NCBI GenBank assembly: GCA_031213475.1
Contig: JARUPZ010000025.1
Span: forward strand, 5,653,676-5,717,675
Reading direction: 5' to 3'
Source of the DNA: Nereocystis luetkeana
Lineage: Eukaryota; Sar; Phaeophyceae; Laminariales; Laminariaceae
DNA: 64,000 nt
Shown: positions 60,030 through 64,000 of the stretch, in pieces
How the letters are laid out: each line of letters begins with the position of its first letter
How positions within the stretch are numbered: the first letter of the stretch is position 1
Position numbers and translations under genes: made by a program
Notes under the pieces: model-generated
What the model was told of the DNA's origin: nothing
The model's input: the letters and a program-made list of their open reading frames with translations, nothing else
Databases searched by the model: none

Positions 60030-63000
60030 AGTTTGGGCACTGGGCATATGTAGCCTCGCCTTTATAGAAGTGCCCTCCTAATGCGGGGACGAAGCACATG
60101 GAAATTAGGGTCAACCTTATGTACAGACTCGATAGGGAGATATCCAAACTTACCCCCCCACCGCCTGGCACAATTGGGAGTGTCGATGATAAGGCAATTG
60201 CTCTAGTGGAGACCGTGCTGTCGACTGCTGCTAAACTAGCACCTCATACCAGTCGAAAACAAGGGCCGCTGGACTGGTGTACGCCCGAAGAGGTAAAAGC
60301 AGAGGTGCACTCACGATGGAGGGAGAAGGGAAATGCGAAGACGCAACTACGTGCTAACCCGGAAGACAAAAAATTGCGAAAAACTGTGAAGATTGCCACT
60401 AAAGAGCTCAAACGTGCGAGGACGGACGGAGTGCAGACGTTCTTCGAGGAATACGTCCGTCAACTCGAAAGGCGTATCCAAGAAGGCGATCAGTTTGGGT
60501 TCTACAAGCACTTTAAGAGGATGAATGTGGAAGGAAAGAGGACTTTCCATTCGTAGTACATCAGGGACGAGGAAGGTAGATTACTACGAGACATAGGCCT
60601 CATCCGGGAACGATGGGTAAGGTGGTTCCATAAGCTCGTGAACACCGAGTCATCGACCTGACTATCGTCGATGAGCTCAAGGTCTGGCCCTCGTGCAGTC
60701 CGCTGGACGACGTCCCGTCTAGATACGAGGTGGAAGACGCGATCAGGGCGATGGCGAACCGCAAGGCGGTTGGGCCTGATGGTCTCCCAGCTGAACTTCT
60801 GAAGGTCCTGGCCGACGAGGGAGACTAGGACACCTTGGGAAGCTTCTACGAGATTATCGTCGCTTTGTGGAGGGGAGGGGTCGTACCGCAGCAATGGAAG
60901 GATGCAACGACTAAGGTGCTGCACAAGAAGAAAGACAGGACGAGTGTGGTAACTATCGTGGCATTTCCCTTGTCGCGCATGCCGGCAAAGTACTCCTCAA
61001 AGTCATCGCGCGCCGACTCAGCGACTATTGCGAACGGGAAGGCATCCTGCCAGAGGAGCAGTGTGGCTTTAGGCCCGAACGATCGACGGTCGACATGATG
61101 TTCGTGGTGCGACGCTTGCAGGAATTGGCAAGGAGGTAGGACACTCCGCTGTTCATGTGCTTTGTCGACCTCACCAAAGCCTATGACTCCGTCGACCGAA
61201 CCCTCCTGTGGGCTGTCGTGGCTCGCTTTGGGGTGCCACCCCCTAGAATGCTCACCGTTATCCGCCAATTCCACGACGGCATGCGAGCATGCGTGCGGCT
61301 GGATGACGGCGAGTGCTCAGATATGTTCGACGTGAAACAGGGCCTACGGCAAGGGTGTGTGCTCGCGCCATTGTTGTAACATTTGTTTTACAGCGGTGCT
61401 GCGTGTGGCGGAGAAACGTTTGGCTGCTGATAAAGCCATCATGGACAGCTTGGTGCAACTCCAACAAAAGCAGGATAAGAAGAAAAAGAAGAGGGGGAAG
61501 GCACGTGTCGGGCACGCCGACGGACAGGGGAATGATAAAGAGGCCCAGACACTGTGGGCTATGCCCTATGCTGACGATGCAGGCATAGTATCGAGATCAC
61601 CCAACGGCCTGGAGAGGATGATGACGGTGATCGTGTCTGCATGTGCCGCTTTCGGCCTGACGGTCTCGGAGGCCAAGACGGAGACAATGTGTCTGCAGAC
61701 GGAAGATGGGGGGAACGTGCCGTTCATCGTCACCGCCGCCGGCCAAGTGTACAAACAAACGACCGAGTTTGTGTACCTGGGCGGGGCTATCAGCGCAGTT
61801 TGGACGGGCAGAAGTGTCGAGGTAACGCGTCGACTCCAGAGGGCATGGGCATGCTTCGGACGGTATAAGATGGAAATTTATGACCGCCCGGGTGTGCGCT
61901 TACGCCTGAAGGTGCGAATGCTGAGAGCCGAGTTGATCGAAACATTGCTCTACGGTTGCGTTACTTGGAGCCCGAGCAAGACTGATTACGGTAGATTACG
62001 GGAGGTCCACCACAAGATGCTCCTCCGATGCATCGGCTGGCAAAAACGAAAGCGCGAAGACCACATTCTATCCTATGCTAGCCCGCTTCTCAGGACAAAA
62101 TCTGAAAGCGTTGAGACGACGGTACGCAGACGTAGGCTCTTGTTTGCGGGCTTTCTGACACGCATGGGAGAGGAGCGTCTGTCGAAGAGGGTGATGTTTG
62201 GGGAGATGGTTGGGGGTAAGGGTTACTCCGGAGGACAGGAGTGGGACTGGATGAGGTTCCTTTGAGGAGGACCTTAAGGAGTTCGGCATCAAGCTCGAAG
62301 GGTGGCGCGAGGCAGCACAGAAAGCCGGCAGATGGTTCCGACGGGTCGAGGAAGGGGCGGAGGCCTTCATGCGGAAATGACATACAGATGAGAAGGAGGC
62401 ATCGGCAGAACGGCAACAAATAGCTGCAACAACGACCACAGCCGTTGACGCCAACGCGAGTGTGCAGAATGGCAGGGAAGAGGGGGGGGGCGAAAGGGGG
62501 ACGAGGGGGAATGGCCGGGGGGGGGGGGGGGGGGAAGCGGTCTGCCCAACAGACTGAAGCCTGGTTATGGCCATCATCGTCATGATGCAATCCCTTCTTT
62601 GGGACCCAAACAACTAGCATGGTGCCATCTGGGCAACTTTACGTGTCTGTATGCTCCAGTGCCTGCCTTTCGTATTTTCGTTCCCCCCCGCCCGTGATTA
62701 TCGCTTTTTTGTCCCTTCTTTTTTTCATTTTTCTTTCATTTCCGTTTGTACCTCTTTGTGTCTTCGTTCATATGGTCCGTTTTGCCTTTTTTTGCGTTTT
62801 GCTATCTGCTGCTGTTTTTGTTTTGTTTTGTTTTGTTGTTTCTTAGCTTTATCTTCTGTTTTAGGTTTTTGTCTGCTATTAATAGTCTCCTTTTTGCTTC
62901 CCTGGTGTCCGCAGTGGTGGAGTGCGTATGCTTGTTTTTGTTTTTGCCTCTGCTTTTACTTGAGGTATTTCTTCCACTCCAGAGTTATTGGAGCCTGTCC

Positions 63001-63045
63001 TGAGACCACGGACTGCATTGAACTGTGAGTTAATGTGAGAACAAC
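60030..63045 (+). mobile_element. LINE retrotransposon B, 5'-truncated and frameshifted
   Basis: The coding part runs from about 60098 to 62265 in several frames. The N-terminal linker (ATG frame 60098-60556) ends in TAG; after further breaks the RT continues with [20 protein letters not shown] (60875-60930) and motif [18 protein letters not shown] (61159-61209). It then reaches [14 protein letters not shown] (61336-61377), after which TAA marks a one-base shift. The last frame (61357-62265) carries YADD at 61567-61578 and LIETLLYGCVTW (61936-61971). No endonuclease domain precedes it, unlike LINE A, so the 5' end is missing. The 3' region has a G-tract (62516-62534), a T-rich stretch and a GTTAATGTGAGAACAACA tail near 63030. 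Confidence 0.85.
61357..62265 (+). pseudogene. LINE B reverse transcriptase, C-terminal half
   Basis: The longest open frame of the element (302 codons from an internal ATG at 61357 that is out of the true frame for its first few codons). From FTAVLRVAEKRL on it matches the reverse-transcriptase palm: catalytic YADD, then FGLTVSEAKTETM, FVYLGGAIS and HHKMLLRCIGW toward the thumb. A one-base frameshift at about 61378 separates it from motif A, so no full polymerase can be made without correction. Confidence 0.85.
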
Positions 63046-64000
63046 ATCAGGTACAGCAGTGCAGCACACAAACGGTGAGGATGCCCCATCGTCTTAGGGA
63101 ACCATGTCAGATACGTGAACAAAGTCAAGCTCGGTTGGTTCTACGTTCACTGCGTCAGCGACTAAGACGGCGCATGAGTATGCGCGCTGGGGAGGGGCTT
63201 TGTTTTCCTATCGGAACCTACCAGGTGTTCTCTCCTCAGTTCGATTTGCATTGTGTATCTCGTATCCACCGCTTAGGATGCATGTATTTGCTCTGGAAGA
63301 GCAGTCATCCTTGCTACAGGCAAAGCGCTCCGGATAGAGGCCAGCGCTCCGAGGTCCTTTCGGCACGAATGCAAAAAAAGCGCCTGTTTTCACGGTTTAA
63401 CAATATTCGTGCATATGTATGATACTATCAAGTAACTGTTCACGCATCCCCCAGTATTCGTGCGCTGTGATGACGGGATTGCAACTATATTTATGGGTGT
63501 GATCCCCGATTCTGTGATACAAACTGCTGTGTTGACATCCTGGTAGTCGGTAATCTAGCGCCGGGTGTTTTCTATCTACCAGTAATAATATGCCCGGTGC
63601 CACTAGGTTGATAGGTTTGATTTATTCGTTGGTGTCGCATTGCTATCTCTCTCTGCTCTTGGACGGAATGCGTGCGTCGTGCCTGACGTATCCAGTGTGA
63701 TGTGATACCAGTTCGGTATGCTGAAGGTACTATACATACTTTACAGCAGTCGGGATGAAAACGGTAAAGCGGCCGTCTGTGTTCCACTCGTACTCTGCAC
63801 GTATTGTGTATGTGTTCTTCGCTTTAAACCATTATTTCTACCCGTCGACATCCAGCACAACCAGTGTCCGTGCCCTTTATTTGATCGTAGAGAGAGATTT
63901 TCCCTGTGGTCACAAACTACAACATAGTCATCACAATATACCTACAATGTGCGCACCCTGGCTGTAAAGGGGAAGAACGGGTACGGACATGACGAGCGTG
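63046..64000. other. Intergenic, no gene recognised
   Basis: Only short unsupported open frames; no repeats or RNA genes were recognised. Confidence 0.4.

Noticed and set aside
62068-62620. Two 176-181 codon frames on the - strand, proline-rich
   Set aside because: They are antisense to the LINE B coding end and a G-tract.

Overview
The window is nuclear DNA of a multicellular eukaryote, most likely a brown alga and plausibly a kelp (Laminariales). The best evidence is a complete, intron-rich gene on the + strand (33835-44283) for a vanadium-dependent haloperoxidase of the brown-algal bromoperoxidase/iodoperoxidase type. I assembled it from 14 exons with GT-AG introns and consistent phases, giving a predicted 610-residue protein. 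Intron lengths of about 330-1260 bp, low gene density and abundant dispersed repeats fit a kelp-sized genome. The kelp assignment is inference; the enzyme family call is firm.

Layout: 1-5.6 kb is non-coding with a palindromic mini-element (2014-2130) and copies of a dispersed repeat. A candidate spliced gene of unknown function lies on the - strand at 5.6-7.35 kb. A 398-bp terminal-inverted-repeat element sits at 9687-10084, with a partial copy at 54455-54700 and a solo end at 50201-50245. From 16 to 20.6 kb, two decayed retroelements lie head to tail on the - strand: a DIRS-like reverse transcriptase/RNase H remnant (16023-17850) and a LINE with apurinic-type endonuclease and reverse transcriptase (17900-20620). 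At 24.05-24.70 kb there is a long imperfect inverted repeat. At 26.6-29.97 kb is a block repeated in the same orientation at 55.85-59.16 kb. Between 30.1 and 32.65 kb, palindromic mini-elements border a very long compound TAG-repeat array.

The haloperoxidase gene fills 33.8-44.3 kb. From 44.3 to 54.4 kb I recognise no gene. The second copy of the duplicated block is followed by a minisatellite (59165-59620) and a 5'-truncated, frameshifted LINE on the + strand (about 60030-63045). The last kilobase shows nothing clear.

The haloperoxidase is predicted to be secreted and to oxidise halides with hydrogen peroxide. All known vanadate ligands and catalytic residues are present except one: the serine of the P-S-G-H motif is alanine. 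This may mark an iodoperoxidase-like paralogue. The remaining recognisable content is mobile DNA and its debris, so the window reads as one functional gene in a repeat-rich accessory neighbourhood.
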